From assembly GCF_002811875.1 (NCBI RefSeq), contig NZ_NPDZ01000002.1, forward strand, positions 427,094-491,093: a DNA stretch of 64,000 nucleotides. The letters are read 5' to 3'. Positions 19,426 through 30,430 of this stretch are shown here, piece by piece (positions within the stretch are counted from its first letter, which is position 1; each line of letters begins with the position of its first letter). A program made the translations under genes and the position numbers. The DNA comes from Leptospira perolatii (GTDB taxonomy: Bacteria; Spirochaetota; Leptospiria; Leptospirales; Leptospiraceae). The notes beneath the pieces were generated by a model. That model made no database searches. It worked only from the letters and a program-made list of their open reading frames with translations, and had not been told where the DNA came from.

Positions 19426-20280
19426 TCATTTTAGCGGCGGTGTAAAGTGATCTTTTGCAGAATACAAAGTCTGCAAGAGCAGGACTGCAATCGTCATGGG
19501 ACCGACCCCGCCTGGGACAGGAGTATAGTAAGAAGATTTTTCCCAGGCTTTGGAGATTTCTATATCTCCGACATTGCCAGGATTATAACCTGCATCCAAT
19601 AAAATCGCACCTGGCTTGATCCAATCCGATTTGATAAACTCTGGCTTTCCTACCGCACCGACGACGATATCTGCCTGACGGACTACCTCGGACAAATTCT
19701 GGGTTCTGGAATGGCAAATGGTAACAGTGGCATTCATTTCGGAAAGAAGCATAGCCATTGGCTTTCCTAAAATTGCAGACCTTCCTACGACGACGGCCGA
19801 TTTTCCTTCCGGATTGATTCCGTATTCTTTGAGTAAAAGTACCATTCCGTAGGGAGTGCAGGGGAGATAGGTTTCTACGCCCATGGAAAGTTTTCCAAAG
19901 GAGAGTGTCGTAACTCCGTCGACGTCTTTTTTTAAATCGATCGCATCAAATGCGGCTCTTTCATCGATTTGCGGCGGGCAAGGGTGTTGCAGAAGGATTC
20001 CGTGGGTGTCCGAATCTTGATTCAGTCTGCGGATTACTTGAAGTAGTTCCTGCGTGCTCGTAGTTTCCGGGAGCTCGATTTTCTCGGAAATCATTCCAAC
20101 GGAATGACAAGCCTTGACCTTCATCGCTACATAGGTTTCCGAGGCCGGATTGTTTCCGACCAAGATCGTAGCCAACTTGGGAGGTTTTTTCCCAGAGGAA
20201 ACCATTTTGGATATTTCCTGGGAAATGGAATCTTTGATTTTTTGAGAGAGTTTTTTTCCATCCAGTAAGATCGGAGCCAT
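19426..20280 (-). CDS. folD: Bifunctional methylenetetrahydrofolate dehydrogenase/cyclohydrolase FolD
   Basis: FolD interconverts 5,10-methylene-, methenyl- and 10-formyl-tetrahydrofolate, supplying one-carbon units. The 284-residue protein has YVAMKVKACHSVGM with the catalytic Lys, KDVDGVTTLS, PCTPYGMVLLL, the dinucleotide-binding VGRSAILGKPMAMLL and the final PVPGGVGPMTIAVLL. The usual QLPLP loop reads QHPCP here, a natural variant near the folate site. It starts at ATG 20280, divergently from asnS with about 80 bases between them, which must hold both promoters. Confidence 0.97.
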   Translation of the reverse strand: MAPILLDGKKLSQKIKDSISQEISKMVSSGKKPPKLATILVGNNPASETYVAMKVKACHSVGMISEKIELPETTSTQELLQVIRRLNQDSDTHGILLQHPCPPQIDERAAFDAIDLKKDVDGVTTLSFGKLSMGVETYLPCTPYGMVLLLKEYGINPEGKSAVVVGRSAILGKPMAMLLSEMNATVTICHSRTQNLSEVVRQADIVVGAVGKPEFIKSDWIKPGAILLDAGYNPGNVGDIEISKAWEKSSYYTPVPGGVGPMTIAVLLLQTLYSAKDHFTPPLK

Positions 20281-20360
20281 AGAATCAGGATTTTACTTAT
20301 AGCATGGATGTCATTCGAAAATAATCCTTTCACACAATACGATGGAACTAAAATACGTTT

Positions 20361-21668
20361 ATGTCCGAGGCAAAGACGATTACTTTAAACGAACTATCCG
20401 AGAATGTAGGGAAACGGGTTCAGGTCCGAGGTTGGGTGCACGGAATCCGAGGAAGCAATGCCAGACAATTTTTGAGCCTTAGAGAGAGCGGGAAAATTAT
20501 ACAGGTACTCGCTGAAAAGGAATTGTTAAGTGAAGAATCCTTTCAGGAAATTAAACACTTAAAACAGGAAACTTCAATTGAGATCCTCGGAACTTTGGCG
20601 AAAAACGAAAAGTCTCCGATAGGGTACGAACTGGTTCTGGAATCTTACAAAATCGTCGGACATTCTGAAAATTATCCGATCACTCCGAAAGAGCACGGAA
20701 TCGACTTTTTACTTTCTCAAAGGCACCTTTGGCTCAGATCCAGCAAACAACTTTCTATATTAAGAGTTCGTAATGAGCTTAGCTTTCAGATCAGAAAGTA
20801 TTTTTACGAGAATCAGTTCACACTGATCGACACCCCTATTTTGACAGGTTCGATCGGTGAATCTGCGGGCACTCTATTTTCTACCAAATATTTTGATCTC
20901 GGAGACGCCTACCTTGCGCAAACTGGCCAGTTGTACTTAGAGACCGCCATTTTTGCGCACAGCAAGGTGTATTGTTTTGGTCCGACATTTCGTGCGGAGA
21001 AAAGCAAGACTAGAAGACATCTCACTGAGTTTTGGATGTTCGAGGCAGAGGTAGCATTCGCAGACCATAACCAAAACTTAATATTGCAGGAAGATTTTGT
21101 AAAGACTGTAGTAAAAGCGACAGTTGCAGCCTGCAGGAACGATCTAAAGGTTTTAGAAAGAGATCCTGAGCCACTTTTGGCTTATATGGATCGACCCTTT
21201 GCAAGGATCGATTACAATCACGCGTTGGAATTCCTACAATCGAAAGGGGAGGATATCGTCTGGGGAGACGATATCAACGCGGAAAGGGAACAAATGCTTA
21301 CCACGGAACATGGTGGACCGGTTTTCATCGAAAAATATCCGAGGGAAGCAAAAGCATTTTACATGAAGGTAAATCCTGAGAACCCTAAAACGGTACTGAA
21401 CGCGGATTTGATCGCACCGGACGGAGTCGGAGAAATCATCGGAGGATCCGAGAGAGAAGAAAGCTATCAGAATATTGTGCAAAGACTGAAAGAGGAGAAT
21501 CTTCCTTTGGAATCTTACGAATGGTACTTGGAACTTCGAAAGTACGGGTCGGTACCGCATTCCGGATTCGGACTAGGATTGGAAAGATTGATCGCCTGGA
21601 TCTGCGGACTTCAGCATGTCCGAGAATGCATACCATTTCCTCGTATGATGGAAAGATTGTATCCGTAG
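20361..21668 (+). CDS. asnS: Asparaginyl-tRNA synthetase
   Basis: AsnRS is a class IIb synthetase that charges tRNA(Asn). The 435-residue protein has an N-terminal OB-fold anticodon domain (RVQVRGWVHGIRGSNARQFLSLR is split across residues 14-36), the QTGQLYLE signature, motif 2 (FGPTFRAEKSKTRRHLTEFWM) and motif 3 (GFGLGLERLIAWI). The FWMFEAEVAF stretch favours Asn over Asp specificity. Its presence suggests GatCA in this genome serves mainly Gln-tRNA. The stop is followed within 22 bases by an intergenic palindromic repeat. Confidence 0.95.
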   Translation: MSEAKTITLNELSENVGKRVQVRGWVHGIRGSNARQFLSLRESGKIIQVLAEKELLSEESFQEIKHLKQETSIEILGTLAKNEKSPIGYELVLESYKIVGHSENYPITPKEHGIDFLLSQRHLWLRSSKQLSILRVRNELSFQIRKYFYENQFTLIDTPILTGSIGESAGTLFSTKYFDLGDAYLAQTGQLYLETAIFAHSKVYCFGPTFRAEKSKTRRHLTEFWMFEAEVAFADHNQNLILQEDFVKTVVKATVAACRNDLKVLERDPEPLLAYMDRPFARIDYNHALEFLQSKGEDIVWGDDINAEREQMLTTEHGGPVFIEKYPREAKAFYMKVNPENPKTVLNADLIAPDGVGEIIGGSEREESYQNIVQRLKEENLPLESYEWYLELRKYGSVPHSGFGLGLERLIAWICGLQHVRECIPFPRMMERLYP

Positions 21669-21690
21669 TAGGAACGAACATGCGGGGATA

Positions 21691-21811
21691 GGGCCCCGCC
21701 CTGGTTGGGTGGGGGCCGGAGCGTCAGCGGTGGTACCCGGCCTGTAACAAAAATCTTGCTTTTTTGCAAGCATTTTTACTGAGCCGATTCCTGTAGGAGC
21801 TCCTACAGGAA
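21691..21811 (+). repeat. GC-rich palindromic intergenic repeat, copy A
   Basis: The element opens with GGGCCCCGCCCTGG and TTGGGTGGGGGCC, a GC-rich imperfect hairpin, continues through CAGCGGTGGTACC and a TTTTTTGCAAGCATTTTTAC stretch, and ends in a perfect 24-bp palindrome at 21788-21811 centred on GTAGGAGCTCCTAC. Copy D (57057-57175) is almost the same throughout, and copies B and C share both ends with a different middle. It lies between asnS and the TPR gene, both on +, and could act in termination or transcript stability. Confidence 0.9.
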
Positions 21812-21917
21812 ATTCCCCCTGATCCTCGCGATTTATCCGAAATTCTCCAAGGAACCTTTCTCAAAAAATCAATCTCAAAATAACAAGATCCGCCGATATC
21901 CTAAATAGAGGTGTCGT

Positions 21918-22712
21918 ATGGCCAAAAGTGTTGCATTATCCACGCAGCCATCCGTTGAGGAATCTACATGGGAGTTGTTTGAAACGGAGGAATACAAAGA
22001 AGTTATCCGCGTTTCAGAAGCCTATCCGAATAACGTTTTTATCAATCACCTGAGATGCTTGGCGGAACTCGAAATCGGATCTGTTTCCAAGCATCATGAC
22101 TATTTACTGAAAGAAAGGACGATTCTAACTCCTTTGGTTTCTGCTTACCTGCACAAAATCCAAGGAAAGCATAAGGAAGCCGCAAAGTTATTTCACGAGT
22201 ATTTTAGAGCTTCTTCCGTACCGATTTCTTATTCCATCTTAAAAGTCGGCATTTTGACCTGCGAAGAAGCATATGCTTACCAGTCTGCCTTGGATTTGAT
22301 ATCCAGATATAAAGCATTATTCGCGGATTCTCAATTTGCAAGGCTAGAGTTTTACTGTAATTTTCATGTCAGAAACTTCGAAGGTGCAGTTTCCGTATTT
22401 AAGGAAAACTTAAAGATCTTTACGGAAGATAGAAATACACTCGCGACTCTCGGAATTTGCTTAGTACATATCGGAAGATTTGAGGAAGCAAAAGATATTC
22501 TGGAAAAACTACCCGGAGCCGGAGAAATTCCCAGTTTCGAAGAAAAGACGGAAGAGTACAAGGATGTCATTCAAAGCATTCCTTCTTATGAAAAAAGAAG
22601 AAATAAACTTTCCGAGAAGGAACTCCTAAATCTAGGATTCGGATATCTGTTTTCAGAATCTTTCGAGAAAGCGGAAAAAGTTTTCTTAGAACTTATTGCT
22701 TTAAAAGAATAA
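21918..22712 (+). CDS. TPR-like repeat protein of unknown function
   Basis: The 264-residue protein is almost entirely helical with degenerate tetratricopeptide-like units, clearest in AAKLFHEYFRASSVPISYSI, FEGAVSVFKENLKIFTEDRN, LATLGICLVHIGRFEEAKDILEKLPG and the last LNLGFGYLFSESFEKAEKVFLELI. There is no signal peptide, so it is probably cytoplasmic and used for protein-protein contacts. It starts at ATG 21918 with GAGGTG upstream. Its 3' end overlaps the convergent gene by 20 bases, leaving no room for an intergenic terminator. Confidence 0.8.
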   Translation: MAKSVALSTQPSVEESTWELFETEEYKEVIRVSEAYPNNVFINHLRCLAELEIGSVSKHHDYLLKERTILTPLVSAYLHKIQGKHKEAAKLFHEYFRASSVPISYSILKVGILTCEEAYAYQSALDLISRYKALFADSQFARLEFYCNFHVRNFEGAVSVFKENLKIFTEDRNTLATLGICLVHIGRFEEAKDILEKLPGAGEIPSFEEKTEEYKDVIQSIPSYEKRRNKLSEKELLNLGFGYLFSESFEKAEKVFLELIALKE

Positions 22713-23622
22713 TAACTTTTCCGGATCTCAAGGCTTCTCTGGTTTTTGGAGAAGCCAAAAGCCTTTCTCCATCTTCACTCGAGATCACCAAATCTACCGG
22801 ATATTTTCCTGTGGATGTAAGAGCCGTCGTAAAGAAAGGTTTATCGCCGGCATTTTCCCAGGACATCGCTTCTTTGGGAGTGGATAGATAACGAACATAT
22901 CCTCCGATTACAACCGCAGATTTTTTTACAAAGAAAGGGGAGTAGATACTCACACCTTCTTCATTTTTGATTTCCGGAAATAATGCCGCAGTCACGTTCA
23001 AATGCCTCGCGTCTACGATGAGACTCGTATATGCATCCGAAGGTTCTAAGGCAGGATGGAATTCCGGAAATTTTTCGGATCCGTAAGGAAGCTGAATATG
23101 CGTAAGGATTCCGCGCTTTCCCTTGAACTCAATTTTTCCTAAAGAAGAAAGATGGTTGTGAGAAAACTTATACTCGATTTTAACCGGGTCCTTGTCATAG
23201 ATTTCTTGAAAGATTTCGCGAAAGATTTCGTCTTCGCTGACCTTATCTCTCAAAAGTATATTAGAATTTAGAAATAGATTTTCCAATCCTCTAACTAGAT
23301 ACCTATGCAATTCCTCTCTTGCTCTTTCCTTCGCTCGGCTTCTCGCCTCGTTCAGATTCTTTGCGGTATCTTCCTTGTTATAATCAGGATCATCCGGATG
23401 GAAGACTACTTTGGGCATTCTGTGATCTATCGTTTTTCGGATTTCTCCCTTTTTCCAGTCCGTGATAGTATCAGTCTTATCTTTGGATTCCCAGGCAAAA
23501 CTGCCCGAAGCGAACGAAAGTAGAGTTAGGATTGCGAGCGGAAAGGAATACTTGCTAGAGCGCCTAAAAGTAGGGAGCAAGCTTTTGTATTCGAGAAATT
23601 TAAGAAACAGGTTCTTTTGCAT
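22693..23622 (-). CDS. Exported protein of unknown function
   Basis: The 309-residue product has a long N-terminus with a signal peptide (YSFPLAILTLLSFASGSFAW, cleavage near residue 43). The mature part begins with charged helices (ARSRAKERAREELHRYLVRGLENL) and later a strand-rich region (FHPALEPSDAYTSLIVDARHLNVTAALFPEI ... YPVDLVISSEDGERLL) of a type seen in spirochete periplasmic proteins. No catalytic motif is visible. The start lies 23 bases inside the end of the helicase gene, so it is the third gene of an SNF transporter-helicase-exported protein unit. Confidence 0.75.
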   Translation of the reverse strand: MQKNLFLKFLEYKSLLPTFRRSSKYSFPLAILTLLSFASGSFAWESKDKTDTITDWKKGEIRKTIDHRMPKVVFHPDDPDYNKEDTAKNLNEARSRAKERAREELHRYLVRGLENLFLNSNILLRDKVSEDEIFREIFQEIYDKDPVKIEYKFSHNHLSSLGKIEFKGKRGILTHIQLPYGSEKFPEFHPALEPSDAYTSLIVDARHLNVTAALFPEIKNEEGVSIYSPFFVKKSAVVIGGYVRYLSTPKEAMSWENAGDKPFFTTALTSTGKYPVDLVISSEDGERLLASPKTREALRSGKVIILLKQ

Positions 23623-25627
23623 GGGAGTTCTCTATTTCAAATTTCGGCAGATTTGAATAAAACTCCTTCAATTCTTCCCAAGAACTCGCTCGTTTTGCAG
23701 GAGGAAGACAGGAAATCAGATCCTTTCCGTAGGACTTGGTCCAAATTCTGGAATCTAAAATACTCACGATTCCGGTATCTTTTTCGGAACGAATCAGTCT
23801 TCCGAATCCTTGCTTTAGAATTGTCATAGCGTAAGGTAGCTGCAAGTCTTTGAAGGGGTTCCCGCCTTTCTCCCGCAACTTTTCGCTTCTAGCTTCTAAA
23901 ACAGGATCGTTCGGAGGTTGAAATGGAATCTTTGTAAGAATTACGGACCTAAGCTGGTCTCCACGAATATCCACTCCTTGCCAAAACGTGGATACTCCAA
24001 AAAGCACCGAGTTTTTTTCGGAGAGGAAAGAAGCCTTTGCGGATTCCGGTCCTAATTCCAATTGGGAATGGATCGGAAAGTTAGAGCGAGGTCTGACCAA
24101 ATCCAAGACTTCGTTTAACGATCGGTTCGAAGTAAATAGAACGAAGGTCCCGCCCTTGGTCAATTCGATCAACTTCAAGATGTACTCTGAAAGATCGGCG
24201 GCGTTTCCCTCCGCATTTTCCGAGGCATCTCTTACGTCTTTGGGTAAGAATAGCAAGGAGTTCTTTTCATACGGAAAAGGCGAAGGAACAATTTTGGATT
24301 TGGTAGGTAATTTTCCGATTCTTTCCTGGAAGTATTTTAGATCTCCCTTTCCTGACGACAGCGTAGCCGACGTAAAAACGATGCTGTCCGTCCTGGGCTC
24401 CAGTACTTCTCTTAATATTTCTTCTGAATGCAAAGGCTGGGTAAGCAACCTGGGAAACAGTTCTTTAGTCATCCGATTAGGAGGGTCCGCCCAATATACT
24501 CTTTCTCCGGAATCCATAGTTCGAAACAAATGAAACCCTTCGCTGATCTTTGCGATTCTGGAAGATAGCATCTCGATTTCTAAAGCGATTTCTTTCTCTT
24601 CTAATTCTTCGCTTTCTTTATTATATTTTTTTAATTCGGTTTGAAATGCGTCCTGAAGTGTGTCGATGGAGGATTCGAAATCTCCACCATCCATTTTCAA
24701 AGGCTTTTTAATTCTTTGAGAGCCATAAAAATTTAAAGGGATCTCTCCGGCGATCCGGTTAAAGCAAACAGTCAGTTTTTCTCCTGCAACTCCGGCCAAA
24801 TCGATGATTTTGGGAGATGATAGTTTTTGTCCGAGTCCGGTTTTTTTCTGAGGATTCCAGATTGTTAATAAAAGCTTTTGTATTTCCAAGGAGGACAATT
24901 CGATTTTGAATGCGGATCCCAGAGTTTCGGGAAAGTTGTGTGCCTCGTCTATGATCAAGTAAGGAAATTCAGGAAGAATATTGAAGTCAGAAGCGATATG
25001 TGCCGCGAGTAAATGATGGTTTGCGATTAATATATTTGCCTTTTGCCACTTTGCTCTTTCCAAAAAATAGAAAGAATGGGAATAGTTCGGACAGTTTCTG
25101 CCAAGACAAGAATCCGCCTCCCGGGTGACTTTTTGCCAAAAATCCGGAGAAGCATATCCGTTAAATTCCTGCTTTCTTCCGCTCTTCGATTCTTTTACCC
25201 AGTCTTTGAAGTTTGAAAGATGATCCATCATTTCCGGGCCGAAGGTTCCGGTAGTCAGTACGTTTCCCAACTTTCGTTTACAAACATAGTTGGAGGCTCC
25301 CATCGCAACTTCTGCTCGTATTTCTTTTCCGATGACTTTAGAGACCAATGGTATATCTTTTCGTATCAATTGGTCTTGTAGTGCCTTGGTTTCTGTTGTG
25401 ACTAGGACTGTCTTTCCGGTTTCCAGAGAGTAGATTGCGGCCGGGATCAAATAGGCGAGGGACTTACCGACACCGGTACCAGCTTCTACGATCAGATGTT
25501 TGGATTCGTGAAAGCACTGTTCCACGGACGCGGCCATTTCTATCTGCCCGGTTCTTGTGGTAAAGTCCGGCCAAATCTCCGGTAGCTTTTCGAAAATTTC
25601 CTTGGTCTTTTCCGATTCTACGCTCAT
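23600..25627 (-). CDS. DinG/XPD-like ATP-dependent DNA helicase
   Basis: This is a superfamily 2 iron-sulfur helicase of the DinG/YoaA group, 675 residues, acting 5' to 3' on DNA repair or R-loop substrates in the family. Motifs in order: [15 protein letters not shown] (Walker A, about residue 48), four Cys forming the Fe-S cluster (CKRKLGN and DSCLGRNC, about 117-202), [10 protein letters not shown] (DEAH), [25 protein letters not shown] and [13 protein letters not shown] (motif VI). No exonuclease domain is fused. It overlaps the transporter stop by 4 bases (ATGA) and the next gene by 23. Confidence 0.92.
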   Translation of the reverse strand: MSVESEKTKEIFEKLPEIWPDFTTRTGQIEMAASVEQCFHESKHLIVEAGTGVGKSLAYLIPAAIYSLETGKTVLVTTETKALQDQLIRKDIPLVSKVIGKEIRAEVAMGASNYVCKRKLGNVLTTGTFGPEMMDHLSNFKDWVKESKSGRKQEFNGYASPDFWQKVTREADSCLGRNCPNYSHSFYFLERAKWQKANILIANHHLLAAHIASDFNILPEFPYLIIDEAHNFPETLGSAFKIELSSLEIQKLLLTIWNPQKKTGLGQKLSSPKIIDLAGVAGEKLTVCFNRIAGEIPLNFYGSQRIKKPLKMDGGDFESSIDTLQDAFQTELKKYNKESEELEEKEIALEIEMLSSRIAKISEGFHLFRTMDSGERVYWADPPNRMTKELFPRLLTQPLHSEEILREVLEPRTDSIVFTSATLSSGKGDLKYFQERIGKLPTKSKIVPSPFPYEKNSLLFLPKDVRDASENAEGNAADLSEYILKLIELTKGGTFVLFTSNRSLNEVLDLVRPRSNFPIHSQLELGPESAKASFLSEKNSVLFGVSTFWQGVDIRGDQLRSVILTKIPFQPPNDPVLEARSEKLREKGGNPFKDLQLPYAMTILKQGFGRLIRSEKDTGIVSILDSRIWTKSYGKDLISCLPPAKRASSWEELKEFYSNLPKFEIENSHAKEPVS

Positions 25628-27441
25628 TCGTTCCTAGTGATAAAAAGCTTATAAACGCAGTAGATGGAAAGCAGAGTAACCAGTCCGAGTGATCCTACCA
25701 TGATCAGTATTCCTTGGGGCTGAATCGATTGTACAGGAAGCAGGTCTAGGAATCGATCAGGAATCGCTTTCTTATAGGGAAAATATTTATACATCCCAAA
25801 GATAAGGCATGCAAAGCCCGCAATCACCAACATAAGCAGCCTGCTTTTGGTTCTGGCCTTTTCTGAGATGGTGTCGGGCTTTTTCCTCAAACTAATATGC
25901 ACCAAAAAGTATATGATTCCGAAAACCGCTAGAATGCTAATAAAGATGAATTTAGAAACGAGTGCCTGAGTTCTCGCAGACTCTGGATCCGTATTCGGAG
26001 GAGCGTTCGCGATCATCCAGTCTACGCTCATCTTATTGATATAAGATTCCATATTTTGGTATAGAAATACTCCGAGCACGATCAGTAAAAATGCGGGAGT
26101 GATGTACTGGATTACGAACCAAAAGAACTTTGGCATTTGGAGATGGGATCCTCTGTTGCCTTCTTCCATTCCTTTTTTGGCGCCGATCACCCAGCCAAAA
26201 ATCAGGATCTGCAAAGTCGCTAAAATGTAGATGAGTACGGTTCCGACCCAAAAGTCCGCCTGGTCTAATGCGTTGAAGTCCTTGTTGAAATAGATAATCG
26301 GAAAAGATAAAGAAAACGTAACTAAGAAAAGAATAAAGCTAGAAGTTCTTCTTTTTAGGTGAAACGCTTCTTCCAGAAATACGATCACAGGTTGAAGCAT
26401 TGTCACGGAAGAAGTAAGCGCCGCCAAAAATAGAACAAAGAACCAAAGTCCGCCGAAGAACATTCCTCCAGGCATAAGCGCAAACACTGCCGGCAAAGCG
26501 ATGAATCCCATTCCGAACGTACCAAAAGTAGTAACCGTCGCTCCTAAGAATAGAAAAGCCACCGGAATTGTGATCATTCCTCCGAATGCGACTTCCACGA
26601 ATTCGTTCAAAGATGCCGCCGAGAGCGAAGAGAGAACTACATCGTTGTCCTTCTTTAAGTAACTGGAAAATACTAAGGCGATTCCGAACCCCGCAGAAAG
26701 AGTGAAGAAGATCTGACCGGCCGCAGAAATCCAAACCTTTGCTTGCCCGAGAGCACTCCAATCCGGGTTCCACATTTTTCCAAGGCCCTTGTCGATTCCG
26801 TCTAGCGTGAGAACTTTTGCGAGTACTATCGTGGAGCAAACTAACATCAAAGGGACAGCAATCTTTGCGAATACTTCTAGGCCTTTCGCAATCCCTCTGT
26901 ACACCAGTAGAAAGTTGAGAAAAAAACAGGCGAGTGTAGCATAAAAGATTTTTCCGGCGATCGCTGCTCCGTTCTCCTTTGCCCCTACCATTTCCACAAA
27001 ATAATTTCCGGCCTGTTGGATGACTTTTTCCTGAGTTCCGTTTACATCTGCAAAATGAATCTGACCTGTTAAAAAATCAAAAGCATAGGCAAGGCACCAG
27101 GCTTCCACAAAAACATAATATACATAAATCAGCAACGGGATGGTGACTCCGATTGCTCCTGTTAAGCGAAGTGGGATGCCGGATAGATAAGAACGAAATA
27201 GATTGGGAAAACTGTGATGGTGTTCTCCACCCATCCTTCCCATGATCCATTCAGTGATACAGACAGGAATTCCCACCAAAATAAAACTTACGATATAAGG
27301 GAGAAGAAAAGCTCCTCCTCCGTTCTGTACTGCCTGGCCCGGGAATCTCAAAAAATTCCCTAATCCAATAGCCCCAGAAGCAACGGTCAAAATCAGACCT
27401 GTGCGAGATTTCCAACTTTCCTTGTGAGGTGGATGAGACAT
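25624..27441 (-). CDS. Sodium-dependent neurotransmitter:sodium symporter (SNF/NSS) family transporter
   Basis: NSS proteins are LeuT-fold inner-membrane transporters that use Na+ to import amino acids or related solutes. From ATG 27441 ([13 protein letters not shown]) the protein has 605 residues and about twelve membrane segments. The first shows the signature [20 protein letters not shown], with the unwound TM1 Na+/substrate region followed by [10 protein letters not shown]. The in-frame ATG at 27498 lacks a ribosome-binding site and would add residues before the normal family start. A substrate cannot be assigned. It is first in a unit with the helicase gene. Confidence 0.93.
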   Translation of the reverse strand: MSHPPHKESWKSRTGLILTVASGAIGLGNFLRFPGQAVQNGGGAFLLPYIVSFILVGIPVCITEWIMGRMGGEHHHSFPNLFRSYLSGIPLRLTGAIGVTIPLLIYVYYVFVEAWCLAYAFDFLTGQIHFADVNGTQEKVIQQAGNYFVEMVGAKENGAAIAGKIFYATLACFFLNFLLVYRGIAKGLEVFAKIAVPLMLVCSTIVLAKVLTLDGIDKGLGKMWNPDWSALGQAKVWISAAGQIFFTLSAGFGIALVFSSYLKKDNDVVLSSLSAASLNEFVEVAFGGMITIPVAFLFLGATVTTFGTFGMGFIALPAVFALMPGGMFFGGLWFFVLFLAALTSSVTMLQPVIVFLEEAFHLKRRTSSFILFLVTFSLSFPIIYFNKDFNALDQADFWVGTVLIYILATLQILIFGWVIGAKKGMEEGNRGSHLQMPKFFWFVIQYITPAFLLIVLGVFLYQNMESYINKMSVDWMIANAPPNTDPESARTQALVSKFIFISILAVFGIIYFLVHISLRKKPDTISEKARTKSRLLMLVIAGFACLIFGMYKYFPYKKAIPDRFLDLLPVQSIQPQGILIMVGSLGLVTLLSIYCVYKLFITRNE

Positions 27442-27705
27442 GGGTGCTTTCCGTTTGTAAAGTTCGGCAAACAGCCCTGCCGGAGGGGTCGGAAACATAA
27501 TCGCATTGGAGCAATTCCGTTTGTCAAAGGGAATTCAGGAGAAGATCTGGAAAAATAGGGACATAAAGTAAGAGAAAAAGTCTCTGACTTTCTGGCATAA
27601 AAATTCGCCAAAAATACAATGGCCAATGTCTAAGAGTTAAACTAAAAGGAAAAGAATTCCCTAGGAACTCCCAAAGAATTCAACCGAATCCAGAGACGAA
27701 GACTC

Positions 27706-30285
27706 ATGAAGCTAGATAAAATCACGATTAAACTGAACGAGGCACTGGGCGAAGCTCAAAAAAATGCAGAGAAGAGCGGTCACCCGGAGGTGAAGGAGGA
27801 ACATATCCTCTGGGAAATCTTGCACCAATCCGACGGACTGGCCCCCACGCTCTTTTCGAAACTAGGATTGTCTCTAGAGGCATTTAGAAGCAAGATAAGA
27901 ACTCAGCTCGACACGATTCCCAAGGTTCACGGAGATGCAGATCGAAACTTTTCTAGGGAAGCACTACAGCTATTACAAAATTCCGATCGAATCAAAACTG
28001 AGCTGAAGGATGAATATCTTTCTACCGACCATGTTTTGCTCGGATTCTTAAAAAACAGTAACTCTAATTTGCGAAACGAATTCGCCAAACTGGGGTTAGA
28101 TTATGCAAAGTTACTAAAGGTCATACTAGACCTGAGAAAAGGAAAGCCTATCATGGACGATTCTCCCGAAAGCAAAACAGATGCTTTGAAAAAATTTGCT
28201 AAGAACCTAAACGAGTTGGCAAAAAACGGAAAACTGGACCCTGTAATCGGGAGAGACGAGGAAATCCGAAGGACCATTCAGGTTCTTACTCGCAGGACCA
28301 AGAATAATCCTGTACTCATCGGTGAGCCCGGAGTCGGTAAGACCGCGATCGTAGAAGGTCTCGCGAATAAGATCATACAAGGGGAAGTCCCGGAAGGGAT
28401 TCAGAACAAAACAATTTATGCCCTCGATTTGGGTGCGATGATTGCCGGAGCCAAGTACAGAGGAGAGTTTGAAGAAAGGCTCAAGGCCACTCTAGACGAA
28501 GTAAAACACAGCGAAGGAAATATCATTCTCTTCATAGACGAGATTCATACTCTCGTAGGTGCAGGTGCCACAGAAGGAGCGATGGATGCTTCTAACATGC
28601 TCAAGCCTATGCTGGCTCGCGGAGAGTTGCGGTGTATCGGTGCGACTACTCTAAAAGAATACCAAAAGCATATTGAAAAGGACGCTGCACTCGAAAGAAG
28701 GTTCCAACCGGTGTATGTAAAGGAACCGAGTATAGAAGAGACGATTACCATCCTGAGAGGATTAAAAGATCGTTATGAAATACATCACGGAATCAGAATA
28801 TTAGATTCTGCTATTGTAGCTGCGGCGACCCTCTCGAATCGTTATATCGCAGATCGATTCCTTCCGGATAAGGCAGTGGATCTGATCGACGAGGCTAGTT
28901 CCAAAATGAGAATCGAGATGGATTCCATGCCGGAGGAACTGGATCGATTGAGTAAGAAAATTCAGTCCTTAAAAATCGAAAGGGAAGCCCTAAAAAGGGA
29001 AACAGATCCAGCTTCTAAACAAAGGACTGAATCGATCGGAAAAGAGCTTTCGGAGCAGGAAGAAAGATTTAGATCCTTGAAGGCGAGGTGGGATCTAGAA
29101 AAATCCAAAATTTCTAAGATCAAGGAAATCAAAGAAGAGATTGATAAATACAAAAATCTGGAGCAAGAAGCTGAGAGGTTGGGAGAAATCAATCGAGTTG
29201 CGGAGATACGATATGGAAAACTTGTAGATCTTTCCAAACAGCTGGATAAAGCAAACGAGGAACTAAAGAAACTTTCCGGAGACAGCAGGCTTCTGAAAGA
29301 GGAAGTCGACGAGGAAGATATCGCGAACATAGTGTCTAGATGGACCGGAATTCCTGTATCCAAAATGCTCCAGGGAGAAAAGGCAAAGCTCCTGAAAATG
29401 GAAGAATACCTAAAATCCAAAGTGATCGGTCAGGACCACGCGATCGAGCTCCTCTCTGATGCGATCCGAAGATCGAGAGCTGGAATCGCGGATGCAAATC
29501 GCCCGATTGGAACCTTTCTGTTCCTAGGACCTACAGGAGTCGGTAAAACTGAGACAGCAAAAGCTCTCTCTGAGTTTCTGTTCGATGACCCGAATGCAAT
29601 GCTACGGATCGACATGAGCGAATATATGGAAGGACATTCTGTCTCTAGACTAATCGGAGCTCCTCCGGGTTATGTTGGTTACGATGAAGGTGGCCAACTA
29701 ACGGAGGCAGTACGAAGGAGACCATACTCAGTGGTCCTCTTTGACGAGGTAGAAAAGGCAAATCAGGAAGTATTCAACGTATTCCTACAGATCCTGGATG
29801 AAGGACGATTGACAGATGGAAAAGGAAGACACGTGGACTTTAAGAACACTGTGATCATCCTTACTTCCAATATCGGATCGGACATCCTCGGAGGTACGCA
29901 ATACTCTGGTGAAGAAAAGGAGAGGTTGGTGACCCAAAGGTTAAAGGCCCACTTCAAGCCTGAATTCTTGAATCGTTTAGACGAGATCATCTTTTACAGA
30001 TCGATCGACGAAGGGATGCTTTCTAAGATCGCGGAGATACAGCTGCAACACCTATCCAAAAAAGCGAGAGAGAATGGTATTGCGGTGAAATATACTCAGG
30101 CGGTCAAGAACCATGTGGTCAAAGCAGGTTTCGATCCTGAATACGGAGCTAGACCTTTGAAACGAGTCATCCAAAGAGAAATCGGAAATGCGCTCAGCTC
30201 ATTTATCCTAAAAGGAGAGTTCCAGGAAGGAGAATCTGTGGTAGTGGACTATTCCGGAGGCAAGATCCTGGTAAAGAAAGGCTGA
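27706..30285 (+). CDS. clpB: ClpB disaggregase
   Basis: ClpB is a hexameric AAA+ chaperone that, with DnaK, pulls polypeptides out of aggregates. The 859-residue protein has two N-terminal Clp repeats (residues 1-145), the first ATPase (Walker [14 protein letters not shown], Walker [14 protein letters not shown]), the coiled-coil middle domain (about 400-525), and the second ATPase (Walker [15 protein letters not shown], Walker [11 protein letters not shown]). No ClpP-binding loop is evident. It starts at ATG 27706. I found no CIRCE-type inverted repeat in the 200 bases upstream, so HrcA control is not indicated. A strong terminator follows at 30326. Confidence 0.98.
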   Translation: MKLDKITIKLNEALGEAQKNAEKSGHPEVKEEHILWEILHQSDGLAPTLFSKLGLSLEAFRSKIRTQLDTIPKVHGDADRNFSREALQLLQNSDRIKTELKDEYLSTDHVLLGFLKNSNSNLRNEFAKLGLDYAKLLKVILDLRKGKPIMDDSPESKTDALKKFAKNLNELAKNGKLDPVIGRDEEIRRTIQVLTRRTKNNPVLIGEPGVGKTAIVEGLANKIIQGEVPEGIQNKTIYALDLGAMIAGAKYRGEFEERLKATLDEVKHSEGNIILFIDEIHTLVGAGATEGAMDASNMLKPMLARGELRCIGATTLKEYQKHIEKDAALERRFQPVYVKEPSIEETITILRGLKDRYEIHHGIRILDSAIVAAATLSNRYIADRFLPDKAVDLIDEASSKMRIEMDSMPEELDRLSKKIQSLKIEREALKRETDPASKQRTESIGKELSEQEERFRSLKARWDLEKSKISKIKEIKEEIDKYKNLEQEAERLGEINRVAEIRYGKLVDLSKQLDKANEELKKLSGDSRLLKEEVDEEDIANIVSRWTGIPVSKMLQGEKAKLLKMEEYLKSKVIGQDHAIELLSDAIRRSRAGIADANRPIGTFLFLGPTGVGKTETAKALSEFLFDDPNAMLRIDMSEYMEGHSVSRLIGAPPGYVGYDEGGQLTEAVRRRPYSVVLFDEVEKANQEVFNVFLQILDEGRLTDGKGRHVDFKNTVIILTSNIGSDILGGTQYSGEEKERLVTQRLKAHFKPEFLNRLDEIIFYRSIDEGMLSKIAEIQLQHLSKKARENGIAVKYTQAVKNHVVKAGFDPEYGARPLKRVIQREIGNALSSFILKGEFQEGESVVVDYSGGKILVKKG

Positions 30286-30325
30286 TCAGAATTTAGATTC
30301 TGTACAAATCCAATAAAATAAAAAG

Positions 30326-30358
30326 CCCTGGCTGATTGCATAAGCAAGCCAGGGTTTT
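30326..30358 (+). terminator. Rho-independent terminator after clpB
   Basis: CCCTGGCT (30326-30333) pairs perfectly with AGCCAGGG (30347-30354) across a 13-base loop and is followed by TTTT. It lies 40 bases after the clpB stop. A-rich sequence before the stem would let it work weakly on the minus strand for the convergent HTH gene. Confidence 0.9.
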
Positions 30359-30430
30359 CAATTCACAAATTATTCTGGAAAAAAGAAAAACGAACCACTT
30401 AGGGCTCGGTTAAAAAACCGGCCCGATATC

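Noticed and set aside
27499..27705. CIRCE or heat-shock operator upstream of clpB
   Set aside because: I looked for TTAGCACTC-N9-GAGTGCTAA-type arms and found none; only weak TGGC/GCCA pairs are present.
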